Below, piece after piece: positions 52,983 through 62,209 of a stretch of DNA of 64,000 nucleotides. Source of the DNA: an uncultured Clostridia bacterium (GTDB lineage Bacteria; Bacillota; Clostridia; Oscillospirales; Ruminococcaceae). Position numbers and translations under genes: made by a program. The stretch is taken from positions 62,001-126,000 of the forward strand of contig CANRNT010000001.1 in assembly GCA_947631995.1 (NCBI GenBank). The letters run 5' to 3'. Position 1 is the stretch's first letter, and each line of letters starts with the position of its first letter. The notes beneath the pieces were generated by a model. That model saw only the letters and a list, made by a program, of their open reading frames with translations. It did no database searches and had not been told where the DNA came from.

Positions 52983-54887
52983 TTACTGCTGGGCAGAGCG
53001 CTTTCTGCTTTTCTTTGTATCGTACATAAGAGCGTCCGCTCTGCGTATAAAATCTTCAAGAGTTTCGTTTTCCTTAGGTGTATCGACGATATATCCACAG
53101 CTCGCGCTGACGGTATACGGTTTATTGCTGACCTTATTGTATCCGTCAAGCATATCCTGCACGGCTTTGACATATTCCTCTGCAAATCTTTCGGAATAGT
53201 TGAACGCCATTACCTCGAACTCATCGCCTCCGAAGCGCGCACACAGCTCCCTGTGTTTTGCCACTCTGTTGAGCGCATTTCCCACCTGCACGATAGCGTT
53301 ATCGCCCTCATAGTGACCGTACTTATCATTTATGACCTTGAGCCCGTCGAGGTCGGCAGCCAGCACGAACACCTTTTTGCCGCGCGATCTTGCCGTTTCA
53401 AACAGCTCGGCAGCCTTTCCCAATGCGCCGCGCCTGTTATAGAGATTTGTCAGCGGGTCGCGGATATACATTCTTTCAAGCATACTGGAGTACAGCGTCA
53501 GCTTTGATCTTACTCTTATATTTTCAAGGGCGGTGCTTATATTCATTTTCCATGTATTGAATATTATACTGCTTCCGATATAGCCGTCGCAGCTTAGCGC
53601 GATATAACCGAAGTTCCTGTCCTGAAAATGCAGGGGAGTTATAAAGAACACATTTGAAAAAGGTGTTTCGGCAAACAGCGCGGGAAGCATACGGTCTTTG
53701 GGGAACGTTGTATTCGGGAGATATTCCCCATTCTCTCTTGCGATACGACAATCTATCGTATCGCTGTATTCCGAAAAGTCGATCTTCTCGGAATTTTTCT
53801 CGTCGCCGCCCTCAAAGTGCGTATTCAAACAAAGATAAAATCTATTGACATAAATATCCTCGATATAGTATCTCAGCTTCTGGAACGCGGCGTCAAAGCT
53901 GTTGACATATGTAAGGTCCTCGCTCATTCTGATAAGACGCTTAGAGAACGTTTTGAACCTGTCGTTCTCGGAATTCATTTTATGCATAAGCTCATTATGT
54001 ATGCTGTCGTTTTTGTCAACGCAGCCGCAGCTTTCCGCAAAGACAAGACTGTTCTTTACCTGCGCGTGGATAAACTCTCCTTTGCCGAGCTTCAGCAGGT
54101 CGGGAATGATATTTACCGCGCTCTCTCCTGTCTTTTCAAAGTCTATCTTCACCGTTGTTATAGAGGGGCAATGACCCGCGGCAAAATCCGTTCCGCCGTA
54201 TCCTGTAACTGCAACGTCACCGGGGACGTCTATCCCGTTTCTGGCAAGCTCGCCGCACACGCCCAGCGCCATATTGTCGTTGGCGCAGACAAACGCCTGC
54301 GGAAGCTTATTTCCCTGCTGTATATACTCTCTTATCCTGGTAACTGCTTTATACTCGTCAAATTCCGCAAAGCACACGCGCTTCTTCTCATAAGGTATAC
54401 CGTAAGTTCTCAACGCTTTTCTGAACGTTGAAAAGCGCTCGTCATCTTCGAGGTCGCTCTCATATGCGCCTACATAGTTTATCTCTTTAAAGCCGTGCTT
54501 TACAACAAGATGTTCCATTATATCCGTGATACCGCTGCTATAATCTATATCTATACTATGGCAGCCTGCTATCTTCCTGTCGATAGAGATGACAGGCGTA
54601 TTTGTTGAGCGCGCCTTATTTATTATTCTGTCGAGGACGTCCTGCGTAGGTATCGTAACAGGCAGGACTATAAGCACGTCGAACAGTTCAAGGTTCATAA
54701 GGTCAAACACCTTTTCCTCACCGCTGTCGTGCAGAGTATGATTTGTCGTATTACTGAGCGGACAGAAAAAAGCGAGATTATAATTCTTCAGTTTAGCTAC
54801 TCTTAGTATACCGCTGCATATCTTATCCTGATATTCGGCATTTACTCCTGCATAAGCTACTGCTATATTAAGCCTTCGGTCAGCCAC
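52983..54887 (-). CDS. LacI-type sensor domain fused to GGDEF (diguanylate cyclase)
   Basis: The 634-residue protein has a periplasmic-binding/LacI-like ligand domain at about 1-290 (IAVAYAGVNAEYQDKICSGI, IVLPVTIPTQD, AFVCANDNMALGVCGEL, VAVTGYGGTDFAAGHCPSIT) with no signal peptide, membrane segment or helix-turn-helix, so it should sense a cytoplasmic ligand. A linker with GAF-like strands (about 330-480) leads to a GGDEF domain (DPLTNLYNRRGALGKA, CARFGGDEFEVMAF) predicted to make cyclic-di-GMP. The usual RxxD inhibitory site before GGDEF is absent (RELC). The GTG at 54887 is chosen because GAGGTG lies 6 bases upstream. It leads an operon with phosphoglycerate mutase and CotH. Confidence 0.9.
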   Translation of the reverse strand: MADRRLNIAVAYAGVNAEYQDKICSGILRVAKLKNYNLAFFCPLSNTTNHTLHDSGEEKVFDLMNLELFDVLIVLPVTIPTQDVLDRIINKARSTNTPVISIDRKIAGCHSIDIDYSSGITDIMEHLVVKHGFKEINYVGAYESDLEDDERFSTFRKALRTYGIPYEKKRVCFAEFDEYKAVTRIREYIQQGNKLPQAFVCANDNMALGVCGELARNGIDVPGDVAVTGYGGTDFAAGHCPSITTVKIDFEKTGESAVNIIPDLLKLGKGEFIHAQVKNSLVFAESCGCVDKNDSIHNELMHKMNSENDRFKTFSKRLIRMSEDLTYVNSFDAAFQKLRYYIEDIYVNRFYLCLNTHFEGGDEKNSEKIDFSEYSDTIDCRIARENGEYLPNTTFPKDRMLPALFAETPFSNVFFITPLHFQDRNFGYIALSCDGYIGSSIIFNTWKMNISTALENIRVRSKLTLYSSMLERMYIRDPLTNLYNRRGALGKAAELFETARSRGKKVFVLAADLDGLKVINDKYGHYEGDNAIVQVGNALNRVAKHRELCARFGGDEFEVMAFNYSERFAEEYVKAVQDMLDGYNKVSNKPYTVSASCGYIVDTPKENETLEDFIRRADALMYDTKKSRKRSAQQ

Positions 54888-54922
54888 ATGCTTCACCTCG
54901 TTACTATATTTTACACATAATA

Positions 54923-54951
54923 ATTATATCACATTTTGATATATTTTTCAA
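54923..54951 (-). promoter_or_regulatory. Sigma-A promoter for the GGDEF-phosphoglycerate mutase-CotH operon
   Basis: On the minus strand TTGAAA (54946-54951), a 17-bp spacer and TATAAT (54923-54928). Confidence 0.8.
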
Positions 54952-55018
54952 TAGCTTGCCGAGCATTTAAGACTTTTTTTACATCTTGTCCGATGTTGGC
55001 GCATAAATGCGGACGGGC

Positions 55019-55047
55019 TTGCATTTTTGTCGGAAATGGTTTATAAT
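55019..55047 (+). promoter_or_regulatory. Sigma-A promoter for the small-protein/flavin reductase operon
   Basis: TTGCAT (55019-55024), a 17-bp spacer and TATAAT (55042-55047), diverging from the GGDEF operon. Confidence 0.75.
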
Positions 55048-55084
55048 ATATTTAAATGTTATGTTGCCGAAAGGAATGATATTT

Positions 55085-55381
55085 ATGAAGCTTACCGAAA
55101 AAGAACGCGAGGGCAAGGAGATACTGCTCGACGGCGCGGCATATATAGCCATTGCAGCTTCGTCGGCTCTGGCGGCTCTTTTGCTTACGAGCAGCAAAAA
55201 GCCCGAAAAAATGAAAAAGAAGCTTTCCAAAAACTACAAGCGCATAAACGGCGCTCTTTCAGGCGTTACCGACAATGCTGCGCTGAAATGGCTTGAAAAG
55301 GACGTTAAGGCTCACCCCGACAAGTACACAAAGCGCGACAAGGGCATACATATCGACCCCGCCGAGATAATTGACATCTGA
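55085..55381 (+). CDS. Small single-span membrane protein
   Basis: The 98-residue product starts with a charged stretch, has one hydrophobic segment (AAYIAIAASSALAALLL), then a basic and acidic cytoplasmic tail ending HIDPAEIIDI. AAAGG lies upstream of the ATG. No family recognised. It is the first gene of a three-gene set with tight spacing. Confidence 0.7.
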   Translation: MKLTEKEREGKEILLDGAAYIAIAASSALAALLLTSSKKPEKMKKKLSKNYKRINGALSGVTDNAALKWLEKDVKAHPDKYTKRDKGIHIDPAEIIDI

Positions 55382-55389
55382 GGTGCGGC

Positions 55390-55764
55390 ATGAGAAGATA
55401 TCTTACTTTATACAGAAAGTATTTTAAAGAGGCTGTTGAGAGCGGCGTTGACCTTGAACGGCTTTTGGAATATCATTTGCGGCAGATAGAATTTTTTCAG
55501 CACGAGCGGCTCATTCACCTTATCGTGACCCTTCTCTTCGCGCTTGCGACGGTAATGACTATTATCGCAACTGCGGTGACGAATTCGATAGCGTTCGTTA
55601 TACTGACTTTTATGCTGCTGTGTCTGCTTATCCCATACATTGCGCATTACTTCTTTCTTGAAAATCAGGTACAGTATATGTACGACGATTACAATATGCT
55701 TTTTATGAAGATAAACGGTTTCGGTTATCAGAGCGACACCGAGAGGAAGTATAAGCATGGCTAG
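55390..55764 (+). CDS. Small two-span membrane protein
   Basis: The 124-residue product has a helical N-terminus (RRYLTLYRKYFKEAVESGVD), two hydrophobic segments (LIHLIVTLLFALATVMTII and IAFVILTFMLLCLLIPYIA) and a short C-terminal tail. GAGGTG precedes the start. It overlaps the flavin reductase gene by 8 bp. Family unknown. Confidence 0.75.
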   Translation: MRRYLTLYRKYFKEAVESGVDLERLLEYHLRQIEFFQHERLIHLIVTLLFALATVMTIIATAVTNSIAFVILTFMLLCLLIPYIAHYFFLENQVQYMYDDYNMLFMKINGFGYQSDTERKYKHG

Positions 55765-56338
55765 GGCGGTATGGAAAGGCTCGGTACAGACCGCTCCCGT
55801 ACCTCCTGTACTCGTTACCTGCGGAGATATGGAAAAGCCTAACGTTTTTACTGTGGCATGGACGGGAACGCTCTGCACTCAGCCCCCGAAAACATACATC
55901 TCCGTGCGCCCGGAAAGATATTCCTACAATATCATTAAGGAGAGCGGAGAATTTGTCATAAATCTGACTACGGAAAATATCGTCCGCGCTGTTGACTACT
56001 GCGGAGTAAAGAGCGGCAGAAATGAAAACAAGCTTGAAAAAACAGGGCTTACTCCACTGCCTGCAAGCGTTGTTGCGGCTCCGATACTGGAGCAGTCACC
56101 TCTTGCTTTGGAATGTAAGGTATGCGACATAGTTCCGCTTGGCTCGCACGATATGTTCATTGCTGATATCGTTGCGGTTTCGGCTGACGAGAGCTATATT
56201 GACGGAAGCGGCAGGCTGGCTCTTGAAAAAGTAGGTCTGGTGGCTTATGCTCACGGACAATACTTTGCTTTAGGGAAAAGTCTGGGCACTTTCGGGTTCT
56301 CGGTGCGAAAAAGAAAAAAGTCCGCTTACAAAAAATAA
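55757..56338 (+). CDS. Flavin reductase-like FMN-binding protein
   Basis: The 193-residue protein has the split-barrel flavin reductase fold with VPPVLVTCGDMEKPNVFTVA, WTGTLCTQPPKTYISVRPER and FVINLTTENIVRAVDYCG. Such proteins bind FMN and act in flavin or small-molecule reduction, common in anaerobes. The partner is unknown; the two small membrane proteins are co-transcribed. Confidence 0.9.
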   Translation: MARAVWKGSVQTAPVPPVLVTCGDMEKPNVFTVAWTGTLCTQPPKTYISVRPERYSYNIIKESGEFVINLTTENIVRAVDYCGVKSGRNENKLEKTGLTPLPASVVAAPILEQSPLALECKVCDIVPLGSHDMFIADIVAVSADESYIDGSGRLALEKVGLVAYAHGQYFALGKSLGTFGFSVRKRKKSAYKK

Positions 56339-56369
56339 GGTCTCCTCTGTTTTTCAAAGGAGACCTTTT
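56337..56369. terminator. Bidirectional terminator after the flavin reductase gene
   Basis: AAGGTCTCCT pairs with AGGAGACCTT; T-runs follow on both strands, so it also serves the convergent ABC permease gene. Confidence 0.85.
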
Positions 56370-56380
56370 GTTATGCTGTT

Positions 56381-57151
56381 TTACAGATCTTTCTTCCTGA
56401 ACACAAGGCAGCTTATGAGCAGCGACAATATAATGTACACAAGCGCGAGCGGCACCATTTCGCCAACGTCTATGCCGTACTCGCCGAGCTGCACCATTTG
56501 TTGCGTGATGAGATATTTGTCAAAATCTATATCCCAGTCGTATTTGTAGGAGAATATCATAAGTATCGAAGTTATCATGCTTGCAAAGCCGAGCGACGTT
56601 ACAACGGTGAGCATTATTGAGCCTGCGTGCGAACGTATCAGCACCGAGAACATCAGAAATACGCATATAAGCGCAAATTGCAGCAGATAGTACATTCCCA
56701 TTATCTGCAAAAGCTCTGCCACATCGCCAAATTCATAGCCGTCTGTGCATATAGCAAGCAATAAACATTCAAGCACAACTATCAGCACATAATAGGCAAG
56801 CAAAAATATCGCGCAGCATATGAGCTTTGAAAAAATATACTGAAGGCGGCTTTTCAGCTGACCTATATAGCTTTTTATAAAGCCGGTGTGCATATCCTTC
56901 GTCAAAAACAGAATTACGATTATTCCCACAAAAAGCTGAAAGAAGCCCCCGCCCATAACGGTCTGCATAATATTGCTGAACTGATAATCGGAGTCCAGCA
57001 CAGGAGTGTCCGTGACATCGGCTCCAATAGTGAACATCAAGACCATACCTCTTGTCATCAGATACTGCAAAAGCGTTGAGATGATGAGCACAACATACAG
57101 ACCTTTTGTCTTTATCATACGGTAAAGGTCCATTCTGATAAGGTTTATCAT
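56381..57151 (-). CDS. ABC transporter permease, ABC-2 type
   Basis: The 256-residue membrane protein has six hydrophobic segments and the N-terminal layout INLIRMDLYRMIKTKGLYVV typical of permeases paired with bacitracin/lantibiotic-immunity-type ATPases. Its start codon overlaps the stop of the ATPase gene, confirming the pair. Substrate unknown. Confidence 0.88.
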   Translation of the reverse strand: MINLIRMDLYRMIKTKGLYVVLIISTLLQYLMTRGMVLMFTIGADVTDTPVLDSDYQFSNIMQTVMGGGFFQLFVGIIVILFLTKDMHTGFIKSYIGQLKSRLQYIFSKLICCAIFLLAYYVLIVVLECLLLAICTDGYEFGDVAELLQIMGMYYLLQFALICVFLMFSVLIRSHAGSIMLTVVTSLGFASMITSILMIFSYKYDWDIDFDKYLITQQMVQLGEYGIDVGEMVPLALVYIILSLLISCLVFRKKDL

Positions 57152-58062
57152 TATCTTGCACCTCCCGTAATTCTTATGTAGTAGTCTTCCAGAGCCTCGC
57201 CGCTGACATTCAGCTTTGACACCGCTATGCCTGCTTCTACCAGCGCTTTGTTTACAGCCGCGCTCTCTTCTATGCGCTGAGTAACGTTTATCTGGTTTAC
57301 ACTCACCTGCTGAAACTGCGTTATGCCCATGTTCTGAAGCACATTCATCGCGGCGGCAATGTTATCTACAACTATCTCAATTTTGGCGGCGCACTCGTCT
57401 TTGAGCTGCTGTGCCGAAAGCTCTTTGAGCAGCACGCCGTTTTCTATAATGCCGATATGCGTTGCAATTTTAGCAAGCTCGTCAAGTATGTGGCTGGATA
57501 TGAGAATGGTTATGTGCCGCTCTATTGCAAGGCGGTGTATGGTCTCTCTGACCTCTACTATACCCTGCGGGTCAAGACCGTTTATAGGCTCGTCGAGTAC
57601 CATAAATTCGGGGTCGCCGACAAGCGCTATTGCAATGCCCAGCCTCTGGCGCATACCCAAAGAAAATTCTTTCGCCTTTTTCTTGCCTGCGTCAAAAAGC
57701 CCAACCGCCTGCAAAAGCTCGTTCACATAACCCACGTTATAAACGCCGCGCACAAGGCACTTTGCCTTAACGTTCTGAAATGCCGTCATATCGGGGTATA
57801 TGCCCGGTGCTTCAATAAGGCAGCCGACTTTTTCACGCACCGCGCCAAGCTGCGCGCCCGAGCAGCCGAACAGCTCATAACTTCCGCTCGTCTGTGTAGA
57901 AAGCCCTGCGATTATCTTCATAAGAGTGGTTTTTCCTGCGCCGTTACGGCCTATAAAGCCGTACACCGCACCCTTCGGTATGTGCATACACACGCGGTCA
58001 ATTGCGTTATGCCTGCCGTATGTTTTGGTAAGGTCTTGCGTTGTAAGCAGATATTCGCTCAT
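57151..58062 (-). CDS. ABC transporter ATP-binding protein
   Basis: The 303-residue ATPase has Walker A GFIGRNGAGKTTLMK, Q-loop region, signature FSLGMRQRLGIAIAL and Walker B FMVLDEPINGLDP, with a C-terminal extension (about 220-303) found in bacitracin and lantibiotic export families (BcrA-like). GGAGG precedes the ATG. It follows the thioesterase gene by 16 bp; no bacteriocin gene is nearby. Confidence 0.93.
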   Translation of the reverse strand: MSEYLLTTQDLTKTYGRHNAIDRVCMHIPKGAVYGFIGRNGAGKTTLMKIIAGLSTQTSGSYELFGCSGAQLGAVREKVGCLIEAPGIYPDMTAFQNVKAKCLVRGVYNVGYVNELLQAVGLFDAGKKKAKEFSLGMRQRLGIAIALVGDPEFMVLDEPINGLDPQGIVEVRETIHRLAIERHITILISSHILDELAKIATHIGIIENGVLLKELSAQQLKDECAAKIEIVVDNIAAAMNVLQNMGITQFQQVSVNQINVTQRIEESAAVNKALVEAGIAVSKLNVSGEALEDYYIRITGGAR

Positions 58063-58078
58063 TTTGTCCTCCTTAAAA

Positions 58079-58477
58079 TTATTTTGCCAGTCTCATTCCC
58101 GTAGAAGTGACCGAAGCTACTTTATTTCCCAGATTATCGGTTATCGATATCTCATAAAAGCAGGCTCGCTTGCCGTCTTTCAAGAGCTTTATCTCGCTGA
58201 AAAGTGTGTCGCCTTTGGGTGAAGAAAGATATGTAATACTGCTTGAAAGCGTAACGGTAGGCACACCGCCGATATTTGACGCAACGGCAAACGTAAAGTC
58301 AGCAAGCGTAAAGATAGCTCCGCCCATGATATGACCCGTTGCATTCACATGGCGGTCATCGGTCTTTAAGCTGCACCTTACGCCGTTTTCGTCCGCCTGC
58401 AAAATCTCTATACCTGTCGTTACCATGGCAAAGCGGTCTTTTATAAAAAAGTCCTTTACTTCATCGAATGTCATCAT
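58079..58477 (-). CDS. PaaI-like hotdog thioesterase
   Basis: The 132-residue protein has the PaaI hotdog motif ATGHIMGGAIFTLADFTFAV with the catalytic Asp, and VTLSSSITYLSSPKG. It probably hydrolyses acyl-CoA thioesters. It leads an operon with the ABC transporter and has its own promoter. Confidence 0.88.
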   Translation of the reverse strand: MMTFDEVKDFFIKDRFAMVTTGIEILQADENGVRCSLKTDDRHVNATGHIMGGAIFTLADFTFAVASNIGGVPTVTLSSSITYLSSPKGDTLFSEIKLLKDGKRACFYEISITDNLGNKVASVTSTGMRLAK

Positions 58478-58521
58478 ATCCGTATCTCCTCATAAAATGT
58501 TGAAACATTAAACCATATATA

Positions 58522-58550
58522 ATGATAACACACGTCATAAAAAATGTCAA
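58522..58550 (-). promoter_or_regulatory. Promoter for the thioesterase-ABC operon
   Basis: On the minus strand TTGACA (58545-58550), a 17-bp spacer and TATCAT (58522-58527). It diverges from the feoAB promoter; the two -35 boxes are 26 bp apart. Confidence 0.8.
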
Positions 58551-58576
58551 TAGAAAATATAATGTATAGGGCCGTA

Positions 58577-58625
58577 TTGACAAAACTCTTTTGGTGATAT
58601 ATAATAGCTTAGGCAGGACAAGCTA
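58577..58625 (+). promoter_or_regulatory. feoAB promoter with operator-like inverted repeat
   Basis: TTGACA (58577-58582), a 17-bp spacer and TATAAT (58600-58605) are followed immediately by the inverted repeat TAGCTT-N9-AAGCTA (58605-58625) over the expected transcription start, a fitting place for an iron-responsive repressor. It does not match the Fur box well and only loosely recalls the DtxR type. Confidence 0.7.
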
Positions 58626-58647
58626 ATTTACGAAAGAAACGGTGTAT

Positions 58648-61014
58648 ATGAACTTAAACGAATTACAGATAGGCAAGACCGCCAAGATACTGACCGTTGG
58701 CGGAGAAGGCTCGCTGCGGCAGCATTTTCTTGATATGGGGGTTATCCCGGGAGCGGAAGTTACCGCGGTAAAGCTAGCTCCGATGGGCGACCCTTTGGAG
58801 CTGCGGATACACGGCTATGAGCTTACGCTGCGTATCGACGACGCAAAAAAGATAGAGGTATCTCCGCTGACCGATGAGACCTCGGCGAACAAATTTGAAA
58901 CAAAGGACATTGTCATACGCAGACACAGAGAGCACCCTGGTCTTGGCGAGGGCGGAAGATATCACGTTGAAACGGGAGAACAGCCTCTGCCTGACGATCA
59001 CAAGCTGACGTTTGCTCTTGCGGGTAATCAAAACTGCGGCAAGACCACTCTTTTCAATCAGCTCACCGGCTCAAATCAGCACGTCGGAAACTTTCCCGGC
59101 GTTACGGTTGACAGGAAGGACGGCGTAATAAAGGGTTATCCGAACACGCTTATTACAGATCTTCCCGGAATATACTCGATGTCGCCGTATTCGAGCGAGG
59201 AGATAGTCACCCGCGAATTTATCATAAAAGACAAACCCGACTGCATTATCAACATAGCGGACGCAACTAACATCGAGCGAAATCTGTATCTTACAATGCA
59301 GCTCATGGAGCTTGATGTACCGATTGTTTTGGCGCTTAACATGATGGACGAAATGCGCGGCAACGGCGGTTCGGTACACATAAACGAGATGGAGGAGCAG
59401 CTCGGGATACCCGTTGTGCCTATATCTGCGGCAAAGAACGAGGGTATTGACGAGCTTGTAGGTCATGCGGTACATATTGCGAAATACCGCGAGCGTCCCG
59501 CACGGACGGATTTTTGCGGAAGCGACACCAACGGCGGCGCCGTACACCGTGCGCTTCACGGAATAATGCACCTTATCGAGGATCACGCCGCCGCGGCTGA
59601 CATTCCTCTGCGTTTTGCGGCAACAAAGCTCATCGAGGGTGACGAGGTAATAAAAAATGCTCTGTCGCTTTCTAAAAACGAGGAGGAAATGATAGAGCAC
59701 ATCATCACGCAAATGGAACAGGAACGCGGTCTTGACAGGGCTGCCGCTATTGCGGATATGCGCTTCTCATTTATAATGGAGCTGGTAAACAAGACGGTCG
59801 TTAAGCCTGTTGAAAGCAAGGAACGCGAAAGAAGCCGAAGGATAGATAAGATACTTACAGGAAAATACACGGCTATTCCCTCTTTCATTGCGATAATGGC
59901 TGTTATATTCTGGCTGACATTCAACGTCATAGGCGCGTTTTTGCAGGGACTTCTGGAAAAAGGCATTGACTTTCTCGCGCAGGAGACCGATGAGATACTG
60001 AGCGCAATGAACGTAAACGGCGTTCTTCACTCGCTGATAATCGACGGCATATTCAACGGCGTCGGCAGCGTATTGAGCTTTATGCCGATAATAGTTACGC
60101 TTTTCTTCTTCCTCTCGCTGCTGGAGGATACGGGCTACATGGCAAGGGTGGCGTTCGTTATGGATAAGCTGCTGCGAAAGCTCGGGCTTTCGGGCAGAAG
60201 TATCGTTCCCATGCTGATAGGCTTCGGCTGCACGGTTCCGGGGGTCATGGCGAGCAGAACGCTCCCCTCGGAGCGCGACAGAAAAATGACTATCATGCTT
60301 ACGCCGTTTATGAGCTGTACCGCAAAGCTGCCTATATACGGATTTTTCACGCACACGTTCTTCCCAAAATACAGCGGTCTTATCATGGTCGGGCTGTATC
60401 TGCTGGGAATATTCGTCGGAATAATTACCGCGCTGATATCAAAAGTTTTCACATTCAGCGGCGAGGCTGTACCGTTTGTAATGGAGCTGCCGAACTACCG
60501 TTTGCCGGGTATGAAAAACGTTGCGCGTCTGCTATGGGACAAATCAAAGGACTTTTTACAGCGCGCGTTCACGGTTATATTCGCGGCCTCGATAGTTATT
60601 TGGTTCTTGCAGACGTTTGACGGACAGTTCAACATGGTTTCAGACTCACAGGACAGCATACTCGCTGTCATAGCTGGCTTTATAGCCCCGATATTCGCTC
60701 CTCTCGGCTTTGGAGACTGGCGGATATCCACGGCTCTGATGACTGGATTTATGGCAAAAGAGAGCGTTGTTTCTACGCTTTCGGTGCTTTTCACGGGAAC
60801 GGATCAGCTTCTGATAACGCTATCCCCTGTTGCGGCGGCGTCGCTATTGGTATTCTGCCTGCTGTACACCCCTTGTGTTGCTTCTATCGCCGCGATAAAG
60901 CGGGAGCTTGGCGCGAAATGGTCGGTATACATAATTCTTTTCCAATGCGGCATAGCATGGATATGCGCTTACGTTGTACACGCGATATGTATTCTGGCAG
61001 GCATGGCTGTATAA
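58648..61014 (+). CDS. feoB: FeoA-FeoB fusion, ferrous iron transporter
   Basis: The 788-residue protein joins FeoA (about 1-75, SH3-like: RQHFLDMGVIPGAEVTAVKL) to FeoB. The FeoB G domain (about 130-300) has GNQNCGKTTLFNQLTG (Cys in place of the usual Ser), GNFPGVTVDRK and DLPGIYSMSPYSSEE. A helical spacer leads to the membrane core (about 410-788) with the gate motif GFGCTVPGVMASRTLPSERD and a second gate CCLLYTPCVA-like stretch LLYTPCVASIAAI. It imports ferrous iron with GTP hydrolysis. An in-frame GTG two codons upstream (58642) is an alternative start. Confidence 0.96.
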   Translation: MNLNELQIGKTAKILTVGGEGSLRQHFLDMGVIPGAEVTAVKLAPMGDPLELRIHGYELTLRIDDAKKIEVSPLTDETSANKFETKDIVIRRHREHPGLGEGGRYHVETGEQPLPDDHKLTFALAGNQNCGKTTLFNQLTGSNQHVGNFPGVTVDRKDGVIKGYPNTLITDLPGIYSMSPYSSEEIVTREFIIKDKPDCIINIADATNIERNLYLTMQLMELDVPIVLALNMMDEMRGNGGSVHINEMEEQLGIPVVPISAAKNEGIDELVGHAVHIAKYRERPARTDFCGSDTNGGAVHRALHGIMHLIEDHAAAADIPLRFAATKLIEGDEVIKNALSLSKNEEEMIEHIITQMEQERGLDRAAAIADMRFSFIMELVNKTVVKPVESKERERSRRIDKILTGKYTAIPSFIAIMAVIFWLTFNVIGAFLQGLLEKGIDFLAQETDEILSAMNVNGVLHSLIIDGIFNGVGSVLSFMPIIVTLFFFLSLLEDTGYMARVAFVMDKLLRKLGLSGRSIVPMLIGFGCTVPGVMASRTLPSERDRKMTIMLTPFMSCTAKLPIYGFFTHTFFPKYSGLIMVGLYLLGIFVGIITALISKVFTFSGEAVPFVMELPNYRLPGMKNVARLLWDKSKDFLQRAFTVIFAASIVIWFLQTFDGQFNMVSDSQDSILAVIAGFIAPIFAPLGFGDWRISTALMTGFMAKESVVSTLSVLFTGTDQLLITLSPVAAASLLVFCLLYTPCVASIAAIKRELGAKWSVYIILFQCGIAWICAYVVHAICILAGMAV

Positions 61015-61040
61015 GCTGTATAAGCTATATAATAACAAAT

Positions 61041-61071
61041 ATCCCCATGGCGAACACTCCGCTATGGGGAT
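61041..61071. terminator. Stem-loop between feoB and glf
   Basis: ATCCCCAT pairs with ATGGGGAT, with a GCG/CGC-like inner pair, followed on the plus strand by AACTTTATTTATTT. It sits between convergent genes and is a weak terminator for either. Confidence 0.65.
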
Positions 61072-61093
61072 AACTTTATTTATTTACTTTTCG

Positions 61094-62209
61094 TTATTCA
61101 GAGACCGAGCCAAACTCTTTTTTAACGGTTTCCAGAGCGGCGATTATGACCTTATCCATATCGTAATACTTGTACTCGCCCAATCTTCCGCCGAAAATTA
61201 CCTTGCTCTCCTTTTCGGCAAGCTCTTTATATTTGGCATAGAGCGTACTGTTCTTCTCATCGTTTACAGGATAATAAGGCTCGTCGCCGAACTTCCACTC
61301 CGCGGAATACTCCTTTGAAATGATAGTAGTCGGCTGAGTACCGAACTCAAAGAACTTATGCTCGATTATTCTTGTATACGGGTGCTCACTGTCGGTATAA
61401 TTCACCACCGCGTTGCCCTGATAGTTCGGTGTGTCAAGCTCCTCCGTTTCAAAGCGGACGCTTCTGTATTCAAGGTTGCCGAAGCAATAATCGAAATACG
61501 CGTCTATTGCGCCGGTGTATACGACCTTATCAGCCATAGCATCAAATTTTTCCTTGTCGTCAAGATAATTTGTATCGAGTATTACGTCAATACCTTCCAA
61601 CATTTTCTCTATAACAGCCGTATAGCCGCCGATAGGTATACCCTGATAGCTGTCGTTGAAGTAGTTGTTATCATAGGTGAAGCGGACGGGCAGTCTTTTT
61701 ATTATGAATGCCGGAAGCTCTTTGCAGTCTCTTCCCCATTGCTTCTCGGTATAGCACTTGACGAGCTTTTCGTATATATCTCTGCCGACGAGCGATATAG
61801 CCTGCTCCTCAAGGTTTTTAGGCTCGCCCTGTATCTCTTTTTTCTGCTCCTCGATGATAGCCATTGCCTCCGCGGGAGTGGCGATATTCCACATCTTTGA
61901 GAATGTGTTCATATTGAACGGAAGATTGTAAAGCTCGTCCTTATATCTCGCGACAGGCGAATTGGTATAGCGGTTGAATTCCGCGAACCTCTGTACATAG
62001 TTCCACACGAACTTATCGCTTGTATGGAAGATATGCGCGCCGTAAACATGGACGTTTATACCGCTTCTGTTTTCGGTATAGATATTGCCCGCAACATGGC
62101 CTCGCTTATCAACGACCAAGCAGCTTTTGCCGTGTCTTTTAGCCTCATAGGCAAATACTGCTCCGTAAAGGCCAGCACCTACTATCAAATAATCGTAATG
62201 TTTGTTCAT
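61094..62209 (-). CDS. glf: UDP-galactopyranose mutase
   Basis: The 371-residue flavoenzyme interconverts UDP-galactopyranose and UDP-galactofuranose for cell-surface glycans. The FAD-binding N-terminus DYLIVGAGLYGAVFAYEAK, the INVHVYGAHIFHTS stretch and EKQWGRDCKELPAFIIKRLP are characteristic. Its ATG overlaps the stop of the pyruvyltransferase gene (ATGA), so it belongs to a glycan cluster that continues past the right edge. Confidence 0.97.
   Translation of the reverse strand: MNKHYDYLIVGAGLYGAVFAYEAKRHGKSCLVVDKRGHVAGNIYTENRSGINVHVYGAHIFHTSDKFVWNYVQRFAEFNRYTNSPVARYKDELYNLPFNMNTFSKMWNIATPAEAMAIIEEQKKEIQGEPKNLEEQAISLVGRDIYEKLVKCYTEKQWGRDCKELPAFIIKRLPVRFTYDNNYFNDSYQGIPIGGYTAVIEKMLEGIDVILDTNYLDDKEKFDAMADKVVYTGAIDAYFDYCFGNLEYRSVRFETEELDTPNYQGNAVVNYTDSEHPYTRIIEHKFFEFGTQPTTIISKEYSAEWKFGDEPYYPVNDEKNSTLYAKYKELAEKESKVIFGGRLGEYKYYDMDKVIIAALETVKKEFGSVSE

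Noticed and set aside
52458..53507. 349-codon plus-strand open frame
   Set aside because: It is a shadow of the phosphoglycerate mutase and GGDEF genes, both of which have full domain motifs on the minus strand.
59071..60354. Long minus-strand open frames inside feoB
   Set aside because: They mirror the strongly coding FeoB frame, carry no ribosome sites and show no domain patterns.
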